Shown here piece after piece: positions 18,363 to 25,482 of a DNA stretch of 64,000 nucleotides. Origin of the DNA: Lachnospiraceae bacterium (GTDB taxonomy: Bacteria > Bacillota > Clostridia > Lachnospirales > Lachnospiraceae); NCBI GenBank assembly GCA_017428105.1, contig JAFRRM010000015.1, positions 62,001-126,000 on the forward strand, in the 5' to 3' direction. The position numbers were made by a program, and so were the translations under genes. Each line of letters opens with the position of its first letter. The stretch's first letter is position 1. The notes beneath the pieces were generated by a model, which did no database searches, had not been told where the DNA came from, and was given only the letters and a program-made list of their open reading frames with translations.

Positions 18363-18977
18363 ATGAACAGGAAATTGAAGACTATACTCGTTGTAACGTG
18401 TTCTCTTCTGGTTGTTGGAACAGGCGCATTTGTGACTCAGCAGATCCGTTTTCAACACGAAATGAATACATTTTCAACTAAAGAGTATAATAGATGGTAT
18501 CCATGCAGCCTCAGCAGTCCGATAGAGGCAATCATGAATGATGAACGGGACTATATTAGTTTATATGACGCTTGCTATAGATTGAATGATATGATCCCTC
18601 GAATTGAATTTTATTGTAAAACCTATGCGATGAAGGCAAATAGTTACTTTCTTGTATCTTCGTTATCTAACGAAAAAGGCACGAGCATTCGAATTCCAGA
18701 CGATGTTTCATTGTGTGACTCTGTAACCTTAAAATTGGCATTATGCTTTTCATTTCTCCAGGAGTACGCTATACGCTGTGAAAGAAATGATTCTTTGAAA
18801 AACAAAACTTGGCTTGAGAAAGTTCTGCTTCAGACAAAAAGATTTGACTCTATAATCAATGAAGCAGAACTTCCAGAAACCATACGATCAGAAGATGACG
18901 TAGTTTCTTATCTGGTATTTATTATGAACCTGGATGAGTTTGCAGAAGAGTTACATCAAACACTTTTAGAATCATAA
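18363..18977 (+). CDS. membrane-anchored protein of unknown function
   Basis: A 204-residue protein with a short basic N-terminus (MNRKLK) and one hydrophobic segment at about residues 6-26 that anchors it with the rest outside. The remainder is mostly helical and charged, with no motif I recognise. AGAGAGG lies just before the ATG. Base composition is AT-rich, unlike the surrounding core genes. It lies downstream of the decayed ECF promoter, so it may belong to that regulon. Confidence 0.6.
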   Translation: MNRKLKTILVVTCSLLVVGTGAFVTQQIRFQHEMNTFSTKEYNRWYPCSLSSPIEAIMNDERDYISLYDACYRLNDMIPRIEFYCKTYAMKANSYFLVSSLSNEKGTSIRIPDDVSLCDSVTLKLALCFSFLQEYAIRCERNDSLKNKTWLEKVLLQTKRFDSIINEAELPETIRSEDDVVSYLVFIMNLDEFAEELHQTLLES

Positions 18978-18983
18978 AGATTG

Positions 18984-19168
18984 TCCGGAGGTACAGGTTA
19001 TCTTGCACTTGATAAAGAAGAAAGCAAAACAATTTTCTTAAGAGACATGAAATCTTTTCCGTTATAGATCAGATTGTGATTAATATGCATTTACCAGCAG
19101 TGAACAGCTTTGAAGAAACGCTGAACTATACGGAAGTAGATAAGTATTTGATTGATTCAAACAGGTGA
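18984..19168 (+). pseudogene. remnant coding fragments upstream of the ECF sigma gene
   Basis: Two short open stretches in different frames (SGGTGYLALDKEESKTIF to 19067, then QIVINMHLPAVNSFEETL to 19168) have protein-like codon use but no start and a frame change. They probably come from one decayed gene. The family is not recognised, and the call is weak. Confidence 0.3.
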
Positions 19169-19191
19169 GACATTTTATGGTTTCATACGAC
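19166..19191 (+). promoter_or_regulatory. ECF-type promoter of the sigma factor operon
   Basis: TGAGAC (19166-19171), a 16-base spacer and CGAC (19188-19191). This fits the ECF pattern, for example SigW TGAAAC-N16-CGTA. It lies just before the sigma gene leader and is duplicated at 17966-17991, which suggests that the sigma factor controls its own gene. Confidence 0.65.
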
Positions 19192-19201
19192 ATATAATTG
19201 A

Positions 19202-19230
19202 AAAGGACGGTAGTCCTTTCCCGAAAGGAG
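19202..19230 (+). promoter_or_regulatory. leader hairpins overlapping the sigma factor ribosome site
   Basis: Two stems share one arm. AAAGGAC (19202-19208) can pair with GTCCTTT (19213-19219), and TCCTTT (19214-19219) can instead pair with AAAGGA (19224-19229), which is the ribosome-binding site. The second pairing is kept in the decayed copy (18014-18018 with 18025-18029). A choice between the two would hide or free the ribosome site. This is inferred from sequence only. Confidence 0.45.
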
Positions 19231-19239
19231 AAACCGACA

Positions 19240-19800
19240 ATGGATAACGGTGCCAGTAGCTACCGCCGTTACCTTGACGGGGACGATGAGGGAATTGCCG
19301 AGATTGTAAGAGAGTATAGGGAGGGGTTGATTCTTTTTCTGCAGAGTTTTGTGTCCGATCTTCATACAGCGGAAGATCTCGCAGAAGACACTTTCTTCAG
19401 ATTAATGATTCGAAGACCTAGATTCTTAGAGAAATGTAAGTTCAAAACATGGATCTATTCTATCGCCCGGAATGTGGCTGTTGATTGGGTCAGGAAAAAC
19501 AAATGGATCGCAGATAAACCGGTCGAGGACATGGCTTACCTCCTCGCTGATGAGACCGACCTTGAACAGTCTTACATCAAAGAGGAAAGACGAATCATGG
19601 TCCACAGATCTCTGGCAAAACTCTCATCGGAATACCGTCAAGTTATTTGGCTGATATACTTTGAAGAGTTATCTCATGAGGACATAGGAAAGATTATGGA
19701 TAAGAGTCCGCGTCAGATTCGGAACCTCCTTTACCGTGCCAAGCAGACTCTAAAGGCTGTCCTTTTGAAAGAGGGTTTTGATGATGAAGAGTTCAGATGA
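19240..19800 (+). CDS. ECF-family RNA polymerase sigma factor
   Basis: A 186-residue sigma-70-type factor with only regions 2 and 4. Region 2 contains SDLHTAEDLAEDTFFRLM and FKTWIYSIARNVAVDWVRK; region 4 has LSSEYRQVIWLIYFEELSHE and a helix-turn-helix (IGKIMDKSPRQIRNLLYRAK). The ATG at 19240 has AAAGGAG nine bases before it; an in-frame ATG at 19198 would place the leader hairpins inside the gene and is rejected. It overlaps the next gene, a probable membrane anti-sigma factor. The gene is AT-rich compared with the surrounding chromosome. Confidence 0.92.
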   Translation: MDNGASSYRRYLDGDDEGIAEIVREYREGLILFLQSFVSDLHTAEDLAEDTFFRLMIRRPRFLEKCKFKTWIYSIARNVAVDWVRKNKWIADKPVEDMAYLLADETDLEQSYIKEERRIMVHRSLAKLSSEYRQVIWLIYFEELSHEDIGKIMDKSPRQIRNLLYRAKQTLKAVLLKEGFDDEEFR

Positions 19801-20368
19801 AATGATTGCCGACCTGAAAATACGTAGGGATAATTATTTGGCTGATCGGCAAAGAAAACGCAGGATGTTTCTAAAAGCACTTCTTCCGGCGCTTTTATTA
19901 AGTATAGTGCTTACATGCTTGATCGTAATCTCTTCATTTGCTGACAGGAAAAATAGAACAGAGCGGGGAGAAATATCATCTTACAGGACGAGCAGTCTTG
20001 TGAAGGAAATTACAGTCCCTTGCCCTCCGGACTATTCAAATATTGTAAGAATTGGGGAAACCGACTATTCTGCCACGTATGGATCAGATCGTCTGCCTGA
20101 TGGATATGTGTTCCTTCGTGAGATTTCGGACAAAGAATCTGCCGGCACAGGACTGGGAGGATGTAAGATTTACGTTCTTCCTCAAAGCTCGTCCGATATG
20201 ATTCTCTCTGATTTCTGGCTTTATCAGCCGATAGAGAAATTGACCACTTTGCCATATAGTGGGGAAAAATTTCCCATCACATTTGGTTCTGAGAACTGTC
20301 CGGAATGGATTTACACTCATTGGGAAATTGCACCGCCGCCGCCGGAACGTTACGGACTGGAAGACTAA
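19781..20368 (+). CDS. probable membrane anti-sigma factor
   Basis: A 195-residue protein whose start overlaps the last 20 bases of the sigma gene. It has a short charged cytoplasmic N-terminus (about 30 residues), a single membrane helix (about 31-53, LKALLPALLLSIVLTCLIVI) and an outside domain of about 140 residues with two cysteines. The position and layout fit an anti-sigma factor that holds its partner at the membrane. The cytoplasmic part is too short for a classic zinc anti-sigma domain and has no HxxxCxxC motif, so the mode of binding is unclear. The outside domain is not recognised. Confidence 0.65.
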   Translation: MMKSSDEMIADLKIRRDNYLADRQRKRRMFLKALLPALLLSIVLTCLIVISSFADRKNRTERGEISSYRTSSLVKEITVPCPPDYSNIVRIGETDYSATYGSDRLPDGYVFLREISDKESAGTGLGGCKIYVLPQSSSDMILSDFWLYQPIEKLTTLPYSGEKFPITFGSENCPEWIYTHWEIAPPPPERYGLED

Positions 20369-20483
20369 AAGCGGTTAGGAAAGAAAATATGTAATAGAAT
20401 TGTATCGTGATACTTGCGTAATTGTATCTGAAAGATAAATGATTAACATCGTGATATATTAAACAATAAGGAGAAGAGTCACC

Positions 20484-21512
20484 ATGAAACGAATGCTCAG
20501 TGTTGTGATAGTAATGACTATTATACTGAATGGAAGTTTTCTTTTAGTCAAAGCATTTGACACAGATGCCGGTGAAGAATCACAAATACCTTGTGAGTTT
20601 GCTGACTATGTGGACAAGGAAGGTAATAGGTACTTATGGGATCCTGGGACAGGGCAGTATAAGAGGATAATCAATGCAGAAGAAGAGATTGCGCGTCTTT
20701 CTGCATTAAATGGAAGAGACTACGAGTCTGAACGATTATTTGAGGAACGAAGGATTGCAGAAAAAGAAGCCTGCAGCAAAGCAATAGAAATAGATCCACA
20801 GACATCATTGATGAGTCAACCTGCACCAGGAGGAGTGGGAGGTGGTGCTTATTATTCAGATTCGTTCTTTCATAATTTCACTACGGGAACGAGGCTTTCC
20901 TACGACATTATTTGTCCTACAAAAGCAGGCGGTGATGTAAGTAATTATCTATATTTAACAGGAATGAATAGGGCTGCAAAAGGAGTTGAAGCATTTATTT
21001 CATACTATGCACAAAGCAAATTGTGCTTCAAAATATGGGATTGGAGTGTTACTGGCGACAAACTCGTGGTAACAATGTCGCATTCTCAACTGTTGGATTT
21101 TTTGGGAAGCAAAAGTATTAATGGTGCGACACGTCAAATAATCACAGTTCAGAATGCAACAATACAGGTTTCTTCAACGCAATGGCAAAATATTGTTTGG
21201 CTTACGAACTACAGCGAAGATGTTATCTATCAGGTTTATTCTCATACCTACACAGCAACGCTTAGTGATCAGTACGACAGTTATTATGGAAAATGGGCAG
21301 CTATAGTTGAGACATTTCAGAACTATTATTATCAGGATTTAAATGTGTTGGGATTTAATCTGGTGTATGTTCAGACGAAGAGCTCCCCGTATTCAAGTTC
21401 AACATGGGGTAGTTGGGTACTCTTGACAAATTCAGTATCTTGGTTTAATGGCTGTTACCAAGGATTATCACTGGTTTTTAATAGTCCGAATTATACATTT
21501 GGTATCAAATGA
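20484..21512 (+). CDS. secreted protein of unknown function
   Basis: A 342-residue protein with a clear signal peptide (MKRMLSVVIVMTIILNGSFLLVKA) and AAGGAGAAG before the ATG. The mature protein begins with a charged helical part (about 30-110) followed by a region rich in Tyr, Ser, Thr and Trp that is probably beta-structured. No catalytic motif is seen. It lies 115 bases after the anti-sigma gene; the gap carries two direct copies of ATCGTGATA (20404-20412, 20448-20456) but no TGAGAC-type promoter. It may be the output of the sigma system or an unrelated cargo gene. Confidence 0.65.
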   Translation: MKRMLSVVIVMTIILNGSFLLVKAFDTDAGEESQIPCEFADYVDKEGNRYLWDPGTGQYKRIINAEEEIARLSALNGRDYESERLFEERRIAEKEACSKAIEIDPQTSLMSQPAPGGVGGGAYYSDSFFHNFTTGTRLSYDIICPTKAGGDVSNYLYLTGMNRAAKGVEAFISYYAQSKLCFKIWDWSVTGDKLVVTMSHSQLLDFLGSKSINGATRQIITVQNATIQVSSTQWQNIVWLTNYSEDVIYQVYSHTYTATLSDQYDSYYGKWAAIVETFQNYYYQDLNVLGFNLVYVQTKSSPYSSSTWGSWVLLTNSVSWFNGCYQGLSLVFNSPNYTFGIK

Positions 21513-21595
21513 CTAAATGGGCCCCCAGTTGACCTGCCGCGAAAACGGGACTAGCTGGAACCGGTCTCCAGTGGCCCGTCTCAGGTGGCCTTGTG

Positions 21596-21633
21596 TACCC
21601 AAAAACTGCCGGTCATCCGGCAGTTTTTGGGTA
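21596..21633. terminator. strong hairpin terminator
   Basis: A perfect 17-base-pair inverted repeat (TACCCAAAAACTGCCGG with its complement) around the loop TCAT. The inner A run and T run let it work in either direction. It lies 83 bases past the secreted protein gene. Confidence 0.8.
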
Positions 21634-21640
21634 TACGAAT

Positions 21641-22033
21641 GAACATAATAATCAAAGGCCAAACGAGCGTCAATTACGAACTAACTCTGAAGTTACTTCG
21701 GAAAAGATAGATTCGCTTGTTGAAGACCTGAGAGCGGTACTGAGGTATTATCGAAGCGTACAAAAGCTCCTAAATAATAATCTGATAGATGTCAATTATA
21801 AAGATGCAAGTCGAGAGCATGGTACCGAAGTTACATCAATTATCGTGGATGGTCCAAGACTTAATCCATGGCTAGATGATGGTTGCGGAAGGTTCCGAGT
21901 AAAGCATTACGGTGTTTGTGCAGAAAGAATTCAGACTGCAAGACTTGTACATAAGATAAAAGCAATAGTAAGTGAGAATCCTGATATTCATGTATGGAAT
22001 CTATCACTTGGAACAGAGGATGAAAAGTATTAG
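21641..22033 (+). pseudogene. remnant of an S8 (subtilisin-like) peptidase
   Basis: An open frame without a credible start; the first in-frame start lies inside the terminator hairpin. The segment REHGTEVTSIIVDGPRLNPW matches the region around the catalytic His of a family of large S8 peptidases, and DGCGRFRVKHYGVCAER plus DIHVWNLSLGT continue that family. It stops before the catalytic Ser. Members of this family often sit next to an AAA ATPase gene; none is present here. The fragment is a non-functional leftover. Confidence 0.6.
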
Positions 22034-22073
22034 TGGGTAATGTGCTATATTACATTGGCAAGGAGGTAAAAAG

Positions 22074-22436
22074 ATGCCAAGTAACAATAGCAAATACACC
22101 CAGGAGACCCGGGAAAAGACAGCACCCTACGTGCAGGAGACCGGGAAATCCGCCACCAGTGTCGCAGAAGAAATGGGGATCGATACCAACACCATCTGCA
22201 AGTGGGTCAGAGAGTATCGCAGGACGCATGGGATGCCAAGTTATACCGAAGAGAAAGGCATAAAGAAGAAAGATCCGCAGACGGAGGTTGAACTATTGTA
22301 TCGAATCAAAGAACTGGAGAGGGAACTCAAGAAGAAAGAAAAGGAACTGACCGAAGAAAGAGAAAAAATGGATCATACGCATTATCGGGATCATAGCGGG
22401 TGTTCTGCTCCTTTATCTCGTCCTGTGTACGTTTAA
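22074..22436 (+). mobile_element. truncated IS3-family transposase OrfA
   Basis: The first about 100 residues are an IS3-type OrfA: a helix-turn-helix (SVAEEMGIDTNTICKWVREY) followed by a charged coiled coil (ELERELKKKEKELTEEREK). After this the reading frame runs into unrelated sequence (HTHYRDHSGC) because the element is cut at about 22362. OrfB and the right end are missing. AAGGAGG precedes the ATG, so a short peptide could still be made, but it cannot transpose. Confidence 0.8.
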
Positions 22437-22713
22437 CGTCTTTCCAATCAACAGAGCCTCGGTCCAGCCGTTTGTCGTGACACCTTCCGGGACGACGTAT
22501 CTGGTCGTGAACGACGCCCAGCCGGTGGAGGACCTCCTGATCCGCTGGTTCCTGATGGGGGAGGAGATCGATGCCGGACAGAAAGAGAGCATGAGCGCTT
22601 TTGCGGGGTATCGTTTTTACCGGGCCAGATTGAAGTCGGGCGATGATTTCATTTATGCGGTGACACCGGAGGGAAAGATCCGGAAATGTACGATCTCTGA
22701 GCAGAACCGGTAA
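22363..22713 (+). pseudogene. small membrane protein gene that lost its start
   Basis: The frame reads KKWIIRIIGIIAGVLLLYLV, a basic N-terminus and a membrane helix, followed by an outside domain of about 85 residues (YLVVNDAQPVEDLLIRWFLM, FYRARLKSGDDFIYAV). The expected ATG before KK is replaced by GAG at the junction with the IS3 fragment. The only downstream start, GTG at 22477, would remove the membrane helix. GC-rich codon use resembles the core chromosome. The family is unknown. Confidence 0.6.
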
Positions 22714-22723
22714 GAGAGGAACA

Positions 22724-22772
22724 AAAAAACAGGGGGCGGCGATCCTTTTGGGATGACCGCTCCCTGTTTTTT
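22724..22772. terminator. bidirectional terminator before hup
   Basis: AAACAGGG.GCGG..ATCC pairs with GGAT..CCGC.CCCTGTTT, with an A run on one side and a T run on the other. It lies between the truncated membrane gene and the leftward hup gene and serves both. Confidence 0.85.
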
Positions 22773-22784
22773 ATGCAGCGGTGA

Positions 22785-23060
22785 TTATTTGTTCACGGCT
22801 TCCTTCAGAACGTGGCTGGGCTTGAAGGCGGGGGCCTTGCAGGCTTCGATCTTCACGGTCTCTTTGGTGCGGGGGTTCTTGCCGGTGCGGGCTTTGCGCT
22901 CGCGGACTTCGAACGTACCGAAACCGGTGATGCTCATCTTGTCGCCGTTTACCAGGACCTTTTCCAGCTCTTCGAAAGCGGCCTTCACGACCAGTTCGGC
23001 TTCCTTCTTGGAGACGCCGGCGTTCTCGGCGACTGCTGCGATATAATCTTTCTTATTCAT
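22785..23060 (-). CDS. hup: HU-family DNA-binding protein
   Basis: A 91-residue nucleoid protein of normal HU length. Typical features are NKKDYIAAVAENAGVSKKEA, GDKMSITGFGTFEVRERKAR, and the DNA-binding arm GKNPRTKETVKI. It binds and bends DNA as a dimer. AAAAAGGAG precedes the ATG, a sigma-A promoter lies upstream, and a terminator follows, so it is transcribed alone. Confidence 0.97.
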   Translation of the reverse strand: MNKKDYIAAVAENAGVSKKEAELVVKAAFEELEKVLVNGDKMSITGFGTFEVRERKARTGKNPRTKETVKIEACKAPAFKPSHVLKEAVNK

Positions 23061-23098
23061 GCTGATAGTTCTCCTTTTTGTAGCAGAATTTCTTACCC

Positions 23099-23126
23099 AT
23101 CATAGCACAGTTTCTCTGAAATGCAA
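23099..23126 (-). promoter_or_regulatory. sigma-A promoter of hup
   Basis: Read on the minus strand: TTGCAT (23126-23121), 16 bases, TATGAT (23104-23099). It is about 40 bases upstream of the hup start. Confidence 0.6.
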
Positions 23127-23167
23127 GCGAAAAATGCGATGATTTCAAGGAATTTTGAATATTCTCA

Positions 23168-24157
23168 TTATTCCGCGGAGGAAGGTCCTGATTCGGCAAG
23201 TCCGGTCCCGTCGAAAGCCGGGATCATCTCCTCGGTGGCGCTGGAGAGGTCCTGAACGTAGCCGTCTTCCCAGTCCGAGTAGCGCAGGTATTCCCAGACC
23301 CGGTCCCACTCCTCCGGCTGCAAACGCCGCTTCAGGGAGGGGAAGGCATCCAGCCGGCCGGTGCATGCGAGCGCACGGATGGGGGTGTACTGGCTGAGCA
23401 GGCTGAGCAGGAGAGTGCCCGGGGCGAAATGATCCCGCAGGAGGTCCAGAACGTCCAGGGTATTATCGATATAGCCGGGCAGAACCAGGTGGCGGACCAG
23501 CACGCCGCTCTTAAGGAGGCCGTCCCCGTCCAGCCGGTACGGGCCGCGCTGCCGCAGCATTTCCTGCAGGGCTTTAAGCGCGACGGCCGGGTAGTCCGGC
23601 ACGCCGGACAGCTGCCGCCCCAGCGCCTCGTCGCCGTACTTAAAGTCCGGCAGGTAGACCTGCACCAGGCCGTCCAACTGCCGCAGCTGGCTGACCGTTT
23701 CATATCCCGAACTGTTCCACACCACCGGGACCGGCGGCTTGACCGCGTTCAGGACGCGTGCGACTGCGGGGATAAAATGCGAGGCAGATACGAAATTCAG
23801 ATTGTGTACGCCCTGTTCCAGCAGGCGGTCGATGATGCGCCGCAGTTCCCCGTCGCTTACCGCCTGCCCCGGGATCACGCATCGCGAGATCTCGTGATTC
23901 TGGCAGAACACGCAGGCCAGATGACAGCCCGTGAAAAAGAGCGTGCCGCTGCCGCGCGTGCCGCTGATGCAGGGTTCTTCGCCGAAATGCGCCGCCGCCC
24001 GCGCCAGCCGGGGCCTTAAGGGAGAACGGCAAAAGCCCGCCGCTTGTTCCTCCGTGCGCGGTGCGCCGCAGGCACGGGGACAAAGCCGGCAGGCATCGGG
24101 GACCGCCTCGGCAGCGGGAGACGGACGGACCGGGGCGGCGGGAGCGTCAGCCCACAT
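23168..24157 (-). CDS. PflX-type radical SAM protein
   Basis: A 329-residue radical SAM enzyme of the COG1313 (PflX) group. The cluster motif is TGCHLACVFCQNHEIS (CxxxCxxC with an added residue context typical of this group). An N-terminal cysteine-rich stretch, CRLCPRACG followed by GFC, is also characteristic. The members resemble pyruvate formate-lyase activases, but their target is unknown, and no glycyl radical enzyme is encoded in the window. The ATG at 24157 lies inside the end of the upstream regulator gene (11-base overlap), so the two are co-translated. Confidence 0.88.
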   Translation of the reverse strand: MWADAPAAPVRPSPAAEAVPDACRLCPRACGAPRTEEQAAGFCRSPLRPRLARAAAHFGEEPCISGTRGSGTLFFTGCHLACVFCQNHEISRCVIPGQAVSDGELRRIIDRLLEQGVHNLNFVSASHFIPAVARVLNAVKPPVPVVWNSSGYETVSQLRQLDGLVQVYLPDFKYGDEALGRQLSGVPDYPAVALKALQEMLRQRGPYRLDGDGLLKSGVLVRHLVLPGYIDNTLDVLDLLRDHFAPGTLLLSLLSQYTPIRALACTGRLDAFPSLKRRLQPEEWDRVWEYLRYSDWEDGYVQDLSSATEEMIPAFDGTGLAESGPSSAE

Positions 24158-25358
24158 AACCGTGTTCCGCGCCCAGGTTGAGCGCTTCCTTGTATTTCCG
24201 CTTGGAGACGTACAGGCGGATCAGGTTGTCCGCGAACAGGCGCTTGCTGCCCGTGCCCAGCGTGGCTTCGCTGCTTTCGTACAGGTCCCGCAGCACTTCT
24301 TCATATTCGTCGGAACTGCGGTCGCCCCTGACGTAGCGGAGATCGGCCATCCGGAGCAGTTTGTCATAAATGGCGGGCATGCGGGCCGTTTTCAGTCCGA
24401 CCGCGTTCTGCAGGTATTCCATGCCCAGGGGTTCGTAGCCTTCTTCAAAATAGCAGACGGCCAGTTTGATCGCGGTCAGAAAGCGCTGGTCCGGACCGGC
24501 TTTCTGAGGAGAATAGGCGTCGATCAGATAGGGGATGGCCTCGGCGCAGCGTCTGTGCTCCAGGAAGGCGGAGCCGATCTGGTAATCGATCAGGGTGGTG
24601 ACAGAGGCGTCGTAGCTGCGGGACAGTTCGCGGGCGCGTTTGTAATAACGCAGCATGAAGCCCAGATCGTTGTAGTTGGAATAGCAGGCGCCAAGCAGAT
24701 AGCTGCTCCAGAGCAGGATCGGGAGGGACCCCTCCTCCGCGGCGGCCGCAAAAGCCCGTTCCGCGCAGGCGATGGCGTTCATGTAGTCTTTCCGGATATA
24801 GTAAGTCTCCGCCATGCTCTGCTTGACGTAACTGGTCGGGTTCAGGTTCTCCGCCAGGCGGAGCAGCTCCAGCTGGTCCTCGGATTCCACCTGGCCGGCG
24901 CCGGCGTAGTAGAGGAAGAGCTGGTCATCCTCCATATAGTCCAGGAAACGCGCCAGGTAAGCCGCCTCCTGATGGCAGACGGGGGAGGATTTCCCCTGTT
25001 TCTGCAGCTGGGCGTACAGGTTGAAGAGGTGCCAGCTGAGATGAAGCTCGCTGTTCTCCATTTCCTGCTGGTGCAGCTTGAGCCAGGCCGCTTCGCGGTC
25101 CGCGGTCACCGAGTGGAAATATTTGTCGAAATAAGCGTCCAGCGTGGCCTGCGCCTGGCCGAGCAGTTCCTCGTCCTGGTTATAGGTGATCCCCAGCGCC
25201 GCCATGAGCTGGCGCAGGATGGCCGGGCTCGGATGGCCCAGACCCTGTTCGATCTTGCTCAGGTACGAAACGGCGCAGATCCCCCGGCAGAGGGCTTCCT
25301 GGCTGAGTCCCTGGTGCAGTCGCTGCTGTTTGATCAGAAATCCTGTAAAATTTTTCAT
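24147..25358 (-). CDS. XRE regulator with TPR-type sensor domain
   Basis: A 403-residue protein with an N-terminal helix-turn-helix (residues about 6-60, QGLSQEALCRGICAVSYLSK) and about 330 residues of helical repeats of the TPR kind. This layout is that of the Rgg/PlcR/RNPP-like regulators that bind short peptides, although many such proteins in Clostridia have unknown ligands. No peptide precursor gene is visible nearby. It overlaps the downstream pflX-like gene. Confidence 0.85.
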   Translation of the reverse strand: MKNFTGFLIKQQRLHQGLSQEALCRGICAVSYLSKIEQGLGHPSPAILRQLMAALGITYNQDEELLGQAQATLDAYFDKYFHSVTADREAAWLKLHQQEMENSELHLSWHLFNLYAQLQKQGKSSPVCHQEAAYLARFLDYMEDDQLFLYYAGAGQVESEDQLELLRLAENLNPTSYVKQSMAETYYIRKDYMNAIACAERAFAAAAEEGSLPILLWSSYLLGACYSNYNDLGFMLRYYKRARELSRSYDASVTTLIDYQIGSAFLEHRRCAEAIPYLIDAYSPQKAGPDQRFLTAIKLAVCYFEEGYEPLGMEYLQNAVGLKTARMPAIYDKLLRMADLRYVRGDRSSDEYEEVLRDLYESSEATLGTGSKRLFADNLIRLYVSKRKYKEALNLGAEHGYVG

Positions 25359-25443
25359 GATAAGGCCTTCTTTACGGGACTGAATGGGATAATTATTACT
25401 ATATAAGGAAAATCAAAAAAGGCAAGCGGTTTTTTGAATTCTA

Positions 25444-25452
25444 TGCTATAAT
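25444..25452 (+). promoter_or_regulatory. extended -10 promoter of the PLP lyase gene
   Basis: TGCTATAAT, an extended -10 box without a good -35 element, 31 bases before the ATG. The 124-base gap to the divergent regulator gene is AT-rich and also must hold that gene's promoter. Confidence 0.5.
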
Positions 25453-25482
25453 TTCATCCAAATGACCGCAAGGAGGTTTTTT

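Noticed and set aside
22340..22380. Programmed -1 frameshift in the IS3 fragment at the A run
   Set aside because: The downstream membrane-protein frame is not the -1 frame of orfA, and it is not an OrfB, so a truncation junction explains it better.
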